Positions 1 to 6,958 of a DNA stretch of 10,715 bases are shown piece after piece. The notes under the pieces are model-generated. The model was not told the origin of the DNA and searched no databases. It worked only from the letters and a program-made list of their open reading frames with translations. Location of the stretch: positions 1 through 10,715 of the forward strand of contig CAJWGQ010000094.1 in assembly GCA_913041025.1 (NCBI GenBank). Reading direction: 5' to 3'. Positions within the stretch are counted from its first letter, which is position 1. Every line of letters starts with the position of its first letter. The translations under genes and the position numbers were made by a program. Source of the DNA: an uncultured Gammaproteobacteria bacterium (GTDB lineage: Bacteria > Pseudomonadota > Gammaproteobacteria > Pseudomonadales > Azotimanducaceae_A).

Positions 1-133
1 GAAGGTCTATTGAGCGCTTTCCATTGATCAAACTATAGCCGAGATCATCAATAACAATAGCGAGCTGACGAGAGAATGAAGAAGTGGAATAAACCAGCAG
101 AGCCAGCACTAACAGCAAAACGAAGCTTCTCAT
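1..133 (-). CDS. yibQ: Divergent polysaccharide deacetylase family protein, YibQ-like (N-terminal part only)
   Basis: Only the first 44 codons lie in the window; the gene runs off the left edge. The ATG (131-133) overlaps the envC stop codon as ATGA, so translation is probably coupled to envC. Residues 1-20 are hydrophobic with one Arg at position 2 (MRSFVLLLVLALLVYSTSSF), which fits a Sec signal peptide. They are followed by QLAIVIDDLGYSL and then NGKRSID. The IVIDDLGY segment is the N-terminal signature of the divergent polysaccharide deacetylase (YibQ, formerly DUF610) family, where the Asp pair starts the deacetylase-like barrel. YibQ genes commonly follow envC in gammaproteobacteria, which supports the call. 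The family is presumed periplasmic and cell-wall linked, but its substrate is not established. In Pseudomonas a ctpA protease gene lies between envC and yibQ; here it is absent. Confidence 0.8.
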   Translation of the reverse strand, partial: MRSFVLLLVLALLVYSTSSFSRQLAIVIDDLGYSLINGKRSIDL

Positions 134-1299
134 TTGGCTGTGAACCATGGTTCTGGATCTATCGGCTCCCCTCTATGCCTAATTTCAAAATAGATTCCAG
201 GTTCCTTTTGAGCGCCGCTATTCCCGGCCTCTGCAATGAGTTCACCACTCTCTACTTGATCGCCCTTTGTTTTAAATAGTGCTTCGGCGTTTCCGTAGAG
301 GCTCATGTAGTTATTGCCGTGATCGACGATTAACAACAACCCAAATCCCCTTAGCCAATCAGAAAACACTACTTCTCCGGTGTGGATAGCCTGGACTGGA
401 GTACCTGCAGGAGCGCTAATTTCTAAGCCTTGTGACGCTAAAATATCTTCTTTCTTTTTTTCACCAAACCGTTTTGAGATTTTCCCGTTCAAAGGTTTGA
501 TCAAAGGGGTCTTGAAATCTTGAAAATCGGATTTCTCCAGATCAGGTGGTTCCGGGAGAATTTCTTGTACTAACTTTTCTAGTGTTTTTCTCTCGAGTCG
601 GAGCTGTTGGTAGCGGAGTTCTTTGTCTTTTTTAGTTGCTTCGATTTTATCGATTAATAACAGGCGCTCTTTCGCCTGATCCTGGAGCTTCTTCAGAGAT
701 TGATTTTTTTTCTTGATGGTTTGTTGAATATTTTCACCTAAATCTGTGGTCTTCTTGGCGTTCGCTTCAAGGTCATTTAATGAATTTTCATAATCGTTTA
801 GAAGTTCCAGAGTTGCTTGAGTTATATAGCTGTTAAAACGCATTATTTGATCAAATCGATCGATGGACTCGCCTTCAAGTAATTTCTTTAGAGGTGAGCT
901 TTTTTGTAATTTGTATGTGTTTTTAATGTGTTCAAAAAGAGTCCGAGATAATTCTGAGTGTCTGTTTTTTAGTTCGGCTTCCCTTTCTTTCAGTTTTTCG
1001 AGCGACTGCTCGGATTTATCAAGCTTTTGATTGTTTGCCGAGATACTCTTCTTTAATGCCTGCACCTCTAAATCTGCGAGTTTCAGCTCTCTGAGCCAAT
1101 CTTGCTTTAACCTTTTATTTTTCGATAACCATGCTTCAATTGCCTGAAGTTCTTTTCCGACCTGTCCTAGTCGTTGATTTTCTGATTGCGCGAGCCCGTT
1201 GTTTAAAAGAGTCAGTATGGCTATCAATATGACAGCAACAGCTTTAGTCAACACCTGCGCTAAATGGTGATGATGACTAGTGAGGTTAGCTTTTTTCAA
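130..1299 (-). CDS. envC: EnvC-like murein hydrolase activator (coiled coil plus degenerate LytM domain)
   Basis: This is a periplasmic activator of the division amidases (AmiA/AmiB in E. coli), needed for daughter-cell separation. The 389-aa product has an N-terminal hydrophobic segment (about residues 18-34) ending in GLAQS, a probable signal peptide. A long charged coiled coil follows (about 40-255, rich in K/E/L). A C-terminal LytM/M23 domain (about 270-385) contains APAGTPVQAI, GFGLLLIVDHG and YFEIRHRGEPIDPEPW. The zinc-site positions are lost: the usual HxGxD reads SQGLE and the usual HLHFE reads GIYFE. This is the expected state of EnvC, which activates amidases and does not cut murein. 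The start used is TTG at 1297-1299, which overlaps the gpmI 3' end by 14 nt. No in-frame ATG lies near it, and a GTG about 15 codons later would give a more typical short signal peptide. The N-terminus, which includes four His in a row, is therefore uncertain. Confidence 0.9.
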   Translation of the reverse strand: MKKANLTSHHHHLAQVLTKAVAVILIAILTLLNNGLAQSENQRLGQVGKELQAIEAWLSKNKRLKQDWLRELKLADLEVQALKKSISANNQKLDKSEQSLEKLKEREAELKNRHSELSRTLFEHIKNTYKLQKSSPLKKLLEGESIDRFDQIMRFNSYITQATLELLNDYENSLNDLEANAKKTTDLGENIQQTIKKKNQSLKKLQDQAKERLLLIDKIEATKKDKELRYQQLRLERKTLEKLVQEILPEPPDLEKSDFQDFKTPLIKPLNGKISKRFGEKKKEDILASQGLEISAPAGTPVQAIHTGEVVFSDWLRGFGLLLIVDHGNNYMSLYGNAEALFKTKGDQVESGELIAEAGNSGAQKEPGIYFEIRHRGEPIDPEPWFTAK

Positions 1300-2839
1300 A
1301 CAGAGGCTGTCCAGTCATTTCCTCGGGGATGTCGATGTCCATTAGCTTCAATATGGTGGGCGCGATGTCGGACAAAGAACCATTTTCGTCAATTGCGGTT
1401 AGGGGCTCTTTGCTCACGCAAATGAAGGGCACAAGGTTGTTGGTGTGAGCTGTGTGTTCCTCCTGAGAATTTGGATCTCGCATTTGTTCGGCATTTCCAT
1501 GATCGGAGGTGACAAGCATTTGATCACCGCCCTCAGTTAAAGCGAGTTCTAGTTTTCCGAGGCACTCGTCAAGAACCTCAACAGCCTTGATGGTAGGCTC
1601 AAGCTTGCCGGTATGGCCGACCATGTCTCCGTTGGCGTAATTAGCAATAATCAAGTCAAATTCTCGAGACTTAATCGACTCGATTATTTTATCCGTGATC
1701 TCTGGAGCGCTCATTTGAGGTTGGAGATCGTAGGTCTCCACTTTTGGAGAAGGAATAAGCACTCTTTTTTCACCTATAAAGGGTTTCTCCTGCCCACCAG
1801 AAAAAAAGAACGTAACGTGTGCGTATTTTTCTGTTTCCGCAATTCTAAGTTGAGACATATTCAGATTGCTGAGGTATTCGCCTAGGGTATTTGTGTGGCT
1901 CTCTCGGTCAAAAATTGCAGGGAGATTAATGTCCTCTGCATATCTGGTTAGCGTAGCGGCCTCCGCAGGTATTTCATAGTTAACCCGACTAAAGTTCTTA
2001 AAGGTTTCATCTGTGAGGCTCCTCGAGATCTGACGTGCTCGGTCGGCTCTGAAATTCATAAACAGGATTGAATCACTGGGTCCGATTTTCTGCTCATTGG
2101 CCTTGGTTTGTTTTATTACCGTCGGACTAACGAACTCGTCGCTTTCGCCGCGATCATAAGCTTTCATTAATGCCTCTTTAGCGGAACTCGCGTGAATGGC
2201 ACTTTCTCCTAAGGCGATCGCTTTAAAAGCCAGTTCTATGCGATCCCAGCGCTGATCACGATCCATGGCATAAAAGCGGCCTGACACGGTCGAAATTTGA
2301 CCGACCCCGGTTTCCTTCAATAGTTTTTCTAGTTTGGATAGATTCTTCTCGGCTGATTTTGGGGGCGTATCACGGCCGTCTAGAATGGCGTGAATTCTCA
2401 GGTCATTGATTTTTTTCTCTTTACACAGTTGAATGGCAGCGTGTATCTGGTTTTCATGGCTGTGTACTCCACCGTCTGAGAGTAGCCCTATTAAATGTAA
2501 TGCTGATTTCTTATTGATTGATTGATCAATAAGGTTCAGCAGGATTGGGTTTTGCTGAAATTCTCCGTTTTCAATGGCTCGGTTTATCCTCGGTAAGTCT
2601 TGATAAATGACTCGTCCTGCGCCTATTGTCATATGGCCTACTTCGGAATTACCCATCTGTCCTTTGGGTAGTCCGACAGACTCCCCTGACGTTTCTATCA
2701 GACAGTTTGAGTAACGGTTGAGAAAATCCGACCAAATAGGGGTATGCGCCATTGCGATCGCGTTGTTTGATTCTTCTTCACTAAATCCGAAACCATCCAG
2801 TATGACTAGTAATGTAGCAGGTCGAACGTGAGGCAACAT
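1286..2839 (-). CDS. gpmI: 2,3-bisphosphoglycerate-independent phosphoglycerate mutase
   Basis: This cytosolic enzyme interconverts 3- and 2-phosphoglycerate in glycolysis and gluconeogenesis, using two Mn2+ ions and a phosphoserine intermediate. At 517 aa it matches the usual length (514 in E. coli). Motifs appear in family order: ILDGFGF with metal Asp15; MGNSEVGH with nucleophile Ser65; DGRDTPP; RFYAMDRDQRWDR; FMNFRADRAR; the phosphatase-domain segment ending in IPSPKVETYDLQP; ANGDMVGHTG; and SDHGNAEQM, which supplies late metal ligands. The phosphatase and transferase halves are both complete. The ATG at 2837-2839 is preceded by TTAGGAT, a good ribosome site. The gene opens a minus-strand operon with envC (14-nt overlap) and yibQ, an arrangement shared with E. 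coli and Pseudomonas. A candidate sigma-70 promoter lies just upstream, back to back with that of yibN. Confidence 0.97.
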   Translation of the reverse strand: MLPHVRPATLLVILDGFGFSEEESNNAIAMAHTPIWSDFLNRYSNCLIETSGESVGLPKGQMGNSEVGHMTIGAGRVIYQDLPRINRAIENGEFQQNPILLNLIDQSINKKSALHLIGLLSDGGVHSHENQIHAAIQLCKEKKINDLRIHAILDGRDTPPKSAEKNLSKLEKLLKETGVGQISTVSGRFYAMDRDQRWDRIELAFKAIALGESAIHASSAKEALMKAYDRGESDEFVSPTVIKQTKANEQKIGPSDSILFMNFRADRARQISRSLTDETFKNFSRVNYEIPAEAATLTRYAEDINLPAIFDRESHTNTLGEYLSNLNMSQLRIAETEKYAHVTFFFSGGQEKPFIGEKRVLIPSPKVETYDLQPQMSAPEITDKIIESIKSREFDLIIANYANGDMVGHTGKLEPTIKAVEVLDECLGKLELALTEGGDQMLVTSDHGNAEQMRDPNSQEEHTAHTNNLVPFICVSKEPLTAIDENGSLSDIAPTILKLMDIDIPEEMTGQPLFEKS

Positions 2840-2867
2840 TTCATCCTAAGGACTTCGTAGGGCCGAA

Positions 2868-2895
2868 ATTCTAGCAAATTTTTTATTGCAGCAAG
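2868..2895 (-). promoter_or_regulatory. Candidate sigma-70 promoter for gpmI-envC-yibQ
   Basis: On the minus strand a -10-like TAGAAT (2868-2873, 5 of 6 consensus) lies about 30 nt upstream of the gpmI ATG. A -35-like TTGCTG (2889-2894) gives a 15-nt spacer, and CTTGCT (2890-2895) gives 16 nt. The spacer is AT-rich. The spacing is a little short, so this is a candidate from inspection only. Confidence 0.4.
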
Positions 2896-2897
2896 TG

Positions 2898-2903
2898 TAT
2901 AAT
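2898..2903 (+). promoter_or_regulatory. Perfect -10 hexamer upstream of yibN-secB
   Basis: A perfect TATAAT lies 31 nt upstream of the chosen yibN ATG, placing a start site near 2910. No good -35 is visible at 16-18 nt; the 17-nt position reads CAAATT. Its upstream contact zone would overlap the gpmI promoter on the other strand. It is a likely promoter core, judged by position and perfect match. Confidence 0.45.
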
Positions 2904-2934
2904 TCAAGATCTCCGCAGCTTATTGGAAGCCTCA

Positions 2935-3351
2935 ATGGAACAGCTCTTCACCTTTATTGGAAACCATCCCTTTTTGGTGAGTTTGTTTGCTGTACTGTTA
3001 TTTTTCTTTATCCGTAACGAACTGGTGCGAGGTGGCCCCGCGATCGCTACTCAAGATCTGGTGTCGTTAGTTAATCAGGAAGAAGCGGTTGTTCTCGATG
3101 TAAGACCTAAGGAAGAGTTTTCTGAGGGCCACATCGTTGGGGCGATTAATATTCCCTACGATAAGTTAGACGATCGTTATCCCGAACTGAATCGATATAA
3201 AGAAAAGGCTATGGTTGTCGTCTGTAAAATGGGATCACATTCCGGTGCTGCAGGCTTGTTGTTAAAGAAGCAGGGTTTTGAAAAGGTGAGCAGGTTGCGG
3301 GGTGGTATTATGGAGTGGCGAGGTCAAAATTTGCCGGTGACTAAAAAATGA
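2935..3351 (+). CDS. yibN: Membrane-anchored rhodanese-like protein, YibN type
   Basis: The 138-aa product has one hydrophobic helix (about residues 10-27, FLVSLFAVLLFFFI) followed by a rhodanese domain (about 35-134). The domain shows VVLDVRPKEEFSEGHIVGAINIP, then an active-site loop VVVCKMGSHSG with Cys97, and the closing LRGGIMEWRG. Rhodaneses carry a sulfane sulfur on this Cys, but the physiological acceptor of YibN is not settled. The domain probably faces the cytosol, since the short N-terminus precedes the helix and RNELVR follows it (inference from charge). I chose the ATG at 2935 because GGAAG (2925-2929) sits 5 nt upstream. A TTG at 2923 would add four residues but would include that ribosome site. 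The stop overlaps the secB start by 4 nt. In relatives a glutaredoxin gene (grxC) usually lies between yibN and secB; here it is missing. Confidence 0.9.
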   Translation: MEQLFTFIGNHPFLVSLFAVLLFFFIRNELVRGGPAIATQDLVSLVNQEEAVVLDVRPKEEFSEGHIVGAINIPYDKLDDRYPELNRYKEKAMVVVCKMGSHSGAAGLLLKKQGFEKVSRLRGGIMEWRGQNLPVTKK

Positions 3352-3824
3352 GCGAAGACAATATCGAAAATCAGGAATCCATTCCCGTGAAATTAATTTT
3401 GGAGAGAATATTTTTAAAGGATGCGTCCTTCGAATCCCCAAGCTCTCCGTCAATCTTTGAATCTGTTTGGAAACCTGATTTAAAGGTCGACATCAATACC
3501 AAAGCGAGCAGCCTAAGTGAGAATCGACATGAAGTCGTGCTGCGTATCACAATTGACGCAACAACAGAGGGAGATAAACCCGGGTTCATAGTAGAAATCC
3601 AGCAAGCCGGTATCTTTCTGATAGAGGGTGTTTTTGGAGATGAATTGAGAAAAGTCCTAGGCGTTGCGTGTCCAACGACTTTGTTTCCGTATTTGCGAGA
3701 ATCGGTTGATTCCTTAATTGTAAAAGGAGGGTTCCCCGCGATAAATCTGGCGCCTATAAATTTCGAAATGGTTTTTGACGAAGCGTTAAAGCAAAGTAAA
3801 CAAAGAGAAACTGTTACGCATTAG
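3348..3824 (+). CDS. secB: Protein-export chaperone SecB
   Basis: SecB is a cytosolic homotetrameric chaperone that holds precursor proteins unfolded and hands them to SecA for export through SecYEG. The 158-aa product is close to E. coli SecB (155 aa). It shows the family's conserved segments: LERIFLKDASFESPSSP near the N-terminus, FESVWKPDLKVDINTKA, FIVEIQQAGIFLIEG, the ACPTTLFPYLRESVDSLIVKGGFP core, and a C-terminus with NLAPINFEMVFDEALKQ. The start overlaps the yibN stop (ATGA), with GGTGAC upstream, so the two genes are probably translated from one transcript. The last 11 nt overlap the end of trmL on the opposite strand. No terminator hairpin is visible between these convergent genes. 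Confidence 0.97.
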   Translation: MSEDNIENQESIPVKLILERIFLKDASFESPSSPSIFESVWKPDLKVDINTKASSLSENRHEVVLRITIDATTEGDKPGFIVEIQQAGIFLIEGVFGDELRKVLGVACPTTLFPYLRESVDSLIVKGGFPAINLAPINFEMVFDEALKQSKQRETVTH

Positions 3825-4287
3825 AATTATTGCAAAATCCAAACTGACGCCAGGCTTCATAAATAGCTATAGAAACGCTATTCGAGAGATTTAGACTTCG
3901 GGAGTCCTTTTGCATCGGAATTCTTAAAACGCGATCTGAGCCAATTTGTTTTAACAGTTTTTCATTTAAGCCTTTTGTTTCTGGACCAAAAATTAGGGAA
4001 TCTTGAAGCGTAAATTGAAATGAAGTGTATTGGAGTGCACCTTTTGTAGAAAAAGCGACCAATTTTCTCGCTGGGTGTTTGTCTAGATAATCTTCTAGAG
4101 ATTGGTGTATCTGAACCTGAGTATACTGGTGATAATCTAAGCCCGCTCGTCTTAACTTTTTGTTGTTCCATTCGAATCCAAGCGGCTCAATTAGGTGTAG
4201 GCTAGCTCCCGTGTTAGCGCAAAGCCTTATTATATTTCCAGTGTTTTGTGGAATCTCAGGATTATGAAGAATGATATCTAGGGGCAC
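3814..4287 (-). CDS. trmL: tRNA (cytidine(34)-2'-O)-methyltransferase TrmL
   Basis: TrmL uses S-adenosylmethionine to methylate the 2'-O of the wobble nucleotide of tRNA-Leu isoacceptors. It is a minimal SPOUT enzyme with a trefoil knot. The 157-aa length matches E. coli TrmL (YibK). The three SpoU motifs are present: NPEIPQNTGNIIRLCANTG (residues 9-27), LIFGPETKGL (98-107) and IPM followed by DSRSLNLSNSVSIAIYEAWRQ (123-148). The start is GTG (4285-4287), preceded by AAGGTGGG at a short distance. It begins 14 nt after the ntrC stop, so it is probably the last gene of the ntrB-ntrC transcript. Its 3' end overlaps secB convergently. Pseudomonas has the same ntrC-trmL-secB neighbourhood. Confidence 0.95.
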   Translation of the reverse strand: MPLDIILHNPEIPQNTGNIIRLCANTGASLHLIEPLGFEWNNKKLRRAGLDYHQYTQVQIHQSLEDYLDKHPARKLVAFSTKGALQYTSFQFTLQDSLIFGPETKGLNEKLLKQIGSDRVLRIPMQKDSRSLNLSNSVSIAIYEAWRQFGFCNNSNA

Positions 4288-4301
4288 AGACCCACCTTAA
4301 A

Positions 4302-5690
4302 TTATAGGTCTAGCTCTTGTAATTTTCTGGTCAACGTATTCCTGCCCCACCCAAGCAGCTTTGCGGCCTCTTGCTTCTTGCCATTAGTTTTTTGTAGCGC
4401 ACTTTCAATCATGATTCTTTCGAATATAGGATTAGCAACATCCAAAAGTGGCTCCGAAGACTGTTTTTCTAGGTAGGCAAGCGCCCAAAACTTTAAAGAC
4501 TTTTCCCAATCGTGGTTATTCAAGTCAACGGGATCATTGAATAGTTCAGGGGGGAAATCGGACTTAAGAATTTGACGCGTACTCCCCATTACATGCAACC
4601 AGCGACAGGTGTTTTCCAACTGCCGGACATTTCCTGGCCACTGAAGCAGAGTCATGAACTTTTCGGCTTCTGGAGAGAGTCGCTTAGGCTCGTCATTTAG
4701 TTCTTTGGCGGTCTGTTCTAGAAAGTGCTGAGCCAATAATGGAATATCGACTCGTCGTTCAGATAAGGGCGGGACATGCACACGTATCACGTTCAAGCGA
4801 TGAAAGAGGTCCTCACGAAAGGATCCTTGGCTTACCAGATTTTCCAAATTTTGATGTGTAGCGGCTATGATCCGCACATTTACTTTAACCGTTTGGTGTC
4901 CGCCGACTCTATAAAATTCAGATTCCGACAAAACTCTCAAGAGACGAGTTTGAGCTGAGGCAGGCATATCACCTATTTCGTCTAAAAATAGGGTGCCACC
5001 GTTAGCTTGCTCAAAGCGGCCTATTCTTTGGTTATTGGCGCCAGTAAAAGCTCCTTTTTCGTGGCCAAATAATTCACTTTCCACGAGCTCATCCGGTATA
5101 GCTGCTACATTTAGTGCGATAAAGGCCTTGCCCGCTCGCGGACTGTGTCGATGAATCGAATTCGCGACGAGTTCCTTGCCTGACCCAGAGGGCCCTGTTA
5201 TCAACACTGATACGTTTGTTGACGATAGGCGGCCAATAGCTCTAAAGACCTCTTGCATAGCAGGTGCTTTGCCTATTATTTCAGGTGTGGGCTCCGTGCT
5301 AGTTAATTGTTTCTCCTGATTTTCGTTGGCGTGCACTATTGCTCTTCTGACCACGGCCACGACTTCGTCTACATCAAAAGGTTTTGCAAGGTACTCGAAG
5401 GCTCCTTTTTCGAAGCTATTAACGGTTGTATCTAGATCTGAATGAGCAGTCATTACTATGATGGGGACGTTAGGGTGGCTTTCGTTAACCTTTTCAAGAA
5501 AATCTAGGCCGGACATACCATCCATTCTTATATCAGTAAGAATCGCAAGTGGATTTTCAGTATGTAAATGATGCATAGCCTGATCAGCGGTGTTGAATGC
5601 GGAAATCGGTATGCCTGCCTTGCTCAAGGCACGGTCTAGTACCCATCTTATTGACTGATCATCGTCTATCACCCATACATTTTCGGTCAT
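4302..5690 (-). CDS. ntrC: Nitrogen regulation response regulator NtrC (sigma-54 activator)
   Basis: This cytosolic enhancer-binding protein, once phosphorylated by NtrB under nitrogen limitation, drives open-complex formation by sigma-54 RNA polymerase. The 462-aa product has a receiver domain (1-120) with [11 protein letters not shown], phospho-acceptor Asp53 in [12 protein letters not shown], Thr81 and Lys103. The AAA+ domain (about 138-370) has Walker A GPSGSGKE (166-173), the sigma-54 contact loop GAFTGA (213-218), Walker B LFLDEIGD (234-241) and the [10 protein letters not shown] region. A Fis-type helix-turn-helix closes the protein (about 437-458, [19 protein letters not shown]). Length and domain order match E. 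coli NtrC (GlnG, 469 aa). The ATG overlaps the ntrB stop (ATGA). NtrC-like binding sites and a sigma-54 promoter occur upstream of the neighbouring glutamine synthetase gene, its probable target. Confidence 0.97.
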   Translation of the reverse strand: MTENVWVIDDDQSIRWVLDRALSKAGIPISAFNTADQAMHHLHTENPLAILTDIRMDGMSGLDFLEKVNESHPNVPIIVMTAHSDLDTTVNSFEKGAFEYLAKPFDVDEVVAVVRRAIVHANENQEKQLTSTEPTPEIIGKAPAMQEVFRAIGRLSSTNVSVLITGPSGSGKELVANSIHRHSPRAGKAFIALNVAAIPDELVESELFGHEKGAFTGANNQRIGRFEQANGGTLFLDEIGDMPASAQTRLLRVLSESEFYRVGGHQTVKVNVRIIAATHQNLENLVSQGSFREDLFHRLNVIRVHVPPLSERRVDIPLLAQHFLEQTAKELNDEPKRLSPEAEKFMTLLQWPGNVRQLENTCRWLHVMGSTRQILKSDFPPELFNDPVDLNNHDWEKSLKFWALAYLEKQSSEPLLDVANPIFERIMIESALQKTNGKKQEAAKLLGWGRNTLTRKLQELDL

Positions 5691-6760
5691 TGGTTTTCCC
5701 CAGCATTGAAACTACGAGCCTGAGTGAATGGAAGATGTATAAGAAATTTGGTCATTCCTGGTTTGCTCTCCACTTGAATAGATCCTTGGTGTTGGGCTAA
5801 GACCGTTTGGGCGATGGATAATCCGAGCCCCGAGCCTGATGGCTTGTCGGTTATCATTGGGAAAAAGATCCGCTCAGCCATCTCTGGTGCTATTCCGGTT
5901 CCGTTATCGATAATTTCTATTTTTAAAACGATTTTATGTCTGAGGGCTCCTATCGTAAATTGTCTTGCAGACCTTATCCTAATCGTGATTCTTGGGTTAC
6001 CAATATTGGCGGTCGCTTCATTCGCGTTTTGGATTATGTTTAGGATCGCTTGAATAAGCTGGTCTTTATCCGATTCGAGGTCAGGAAGGCTGGGGTCGTA
6101 GTCCCGATCCCATTGAATTCTTTTTGGATTTTCTGCCTCTATGATTTGGATGACCCGTTCAAACACCTCATAAATATTGGTGGACTTAAAATCGGTCAGT
6201 TTGTTTGGTCCTAACATCCGATCTACTAGAAGACTTAGTCTCTCGGCTTCACTTACGATGATTGATGTGTATTCCCGCAGTTCAGTGCTTGGAAGTTCTT
6301 TATCTAGCAGTTGAGCTGCCCCCTTTATACCTCCTAGTGGGTTTTTGACTTCGTGAGCAAGGCCCTTTATCAATCTTCGAGTGGTTTCTTGTCTGACCAT
6401 TGTTTGGTCATCTTTATCGATGTTCTGGAGCCTATTGAGTGGTTGAATTTCGATTAACAATCCCTTGGGACTCTCAAGAAGATTAACGGTAAAGTCGACG
6501 GTCGCGCTGGGCTGGTCAGGCAGCAGTAGCTCAATTCCCCGACGAGTAAAAGGTTGTTTATTTTCTATGGCGTTTCGCAGTTCCGGGATAAGGTTTTCTG
6601 TGCCAAGTATAAGGTCTTTAAATGGCTTGCCGCAGGCCTTTGTTTTTGAGGTATGCATCAACAATTCAGATGCTGTATTGATCATTTTTATGTTTAACTT
6701 CGAGTCGAGCACTACTATGCCGGTAATTAAGCTATCGAATACTTGCGCATATTTACTCAT
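5687..6760 (-). CDS. ntrB: Nitrogen regulation sensor histidine kinase/phosphatase NtrB
   Basis: NtrB is a cytosolic kinase that phosphorylates NtrC when nitrogen is scarce and, with PII, dephosphorylates it when nitrogen is plentiful. The 357-aa product has no membrane segment. It has an N-terminal PAS-like domain (about 1-110), then the H-box GLAHEVKNPLGGIKGAAQLL with His136 and DRMLGP, which is characteristic of NtrB. RDYDPSLPDL follows, then the N-box (NIIQNANEA, about 241-249), DNGTGIAP (285-292) and GSGLGLSIAQ (309-318). The ATG is at 6758-6760 with only a weak upstream purine stretch (CAAGAAAAT). ntrC starts inside its stop codon. Between glutamine synthetase and ntrB are a terminator and a candidate promoter, so ntrBC can probably be expressed both by read-through and independently, as in enteric glnALG. 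Confidence 0.97.
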   Translation of the reverse strand: MSKYAQVFDSLITGIVVLDSKLNIKMINTASELLMHTSKTKACGKPFKDLILGTENLIPELRNAIENKQPFTRRGIELLLPDQPSATVDFTVNLLESPKGLLIEIQPLNRLQNIDKDDQTMVRQETTRRLIKGLAHEVKNPLGGIKGAAQLLDKELPSTELREYTSIIVSEAERLSLLVDRMLGPNKLTDFKSTNIYEVFERVIQIIEAENPKRIQWDRDYDPSLPDLESDKDQLIQAILNIIQNANEATANIGNPRITIRIRSARQFTIGALRHKIVLKIEIIDNGTGIAPEMAERIFFPMITDKPSGSGLGLSIAQTVLAQHQGSIQVESKPGMTKFLIHLPFTQARSFNAGENQ

Positions 6761-6847
6761 ATTTTCTTGTAGCTCTGTAAAAACACCTTTTTTGAAAGGA
6801 TTCCTCGTAAGCAGACATCTCTTTTTTTCTCTTATATGTTTTTGGCA

Positions 6848-6876
6848 ACTAGAAATTTACACTAAAGCTTGGTCAA
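6848..6876 (-). promoter_or_regulatory. Candidate sigma-70 promoter for ntrB-ntrC-trmL
   Basis: On the minus strand TTGACC (6871-6876, 5 of 6 consensus) and TCTAGT (6848-6853, 4 of 6) are separated by exactly 17 nt. They lie between the synthetase terminator and ntrB, giving a leader of about 80 nt. The position is analogous to the enteric glnL promoter. It is a candidate from inspection only; no NtrC palindrome covers it. Confidence 0.4.
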
Positions 6877-6917
6877 AAGCGTTATCGGGGTATTCAACAA
6901 GGACACTGCAATGTTCG

Positions 6918-6944
6918 AAAAAGGTGCCTCTCGGAGGCACCCTT
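6918..6944 (-). terminator. Intrinsic terminator after glutamine synthetase
   Basis: On the minus strand an 8-bp perfect stem (GGTGCCTC / GAGGCACC, 6923-6941) with a 3-nt loop CGA is followed directly by five T (6922-6918). It begins about 17 nt after the synthetase stop codon. The stem is GC-rich and has the classic rho-independent form. It would lower, and perhaps not abolish, read-through into ntrBC. Confidence 0.9.
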
Positions 6945-6958
6945 TCATGACTGCTAGT

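Noticed and set aside
1613..1885. A 90-codon plus-strand frame inside gpmI
   Set aside because: It is antisense to the conserved phosphatase-domain motifs of GpmI and has no recognised protein features.
6465..6950. A 161-codon plus-strand frame opposite ntrB and its leader
   Set aside because: It lies antisense to well-conserved NtrB sequence, has no recognisable domain and ends across the synthetase terminator. It is a shadow frame.
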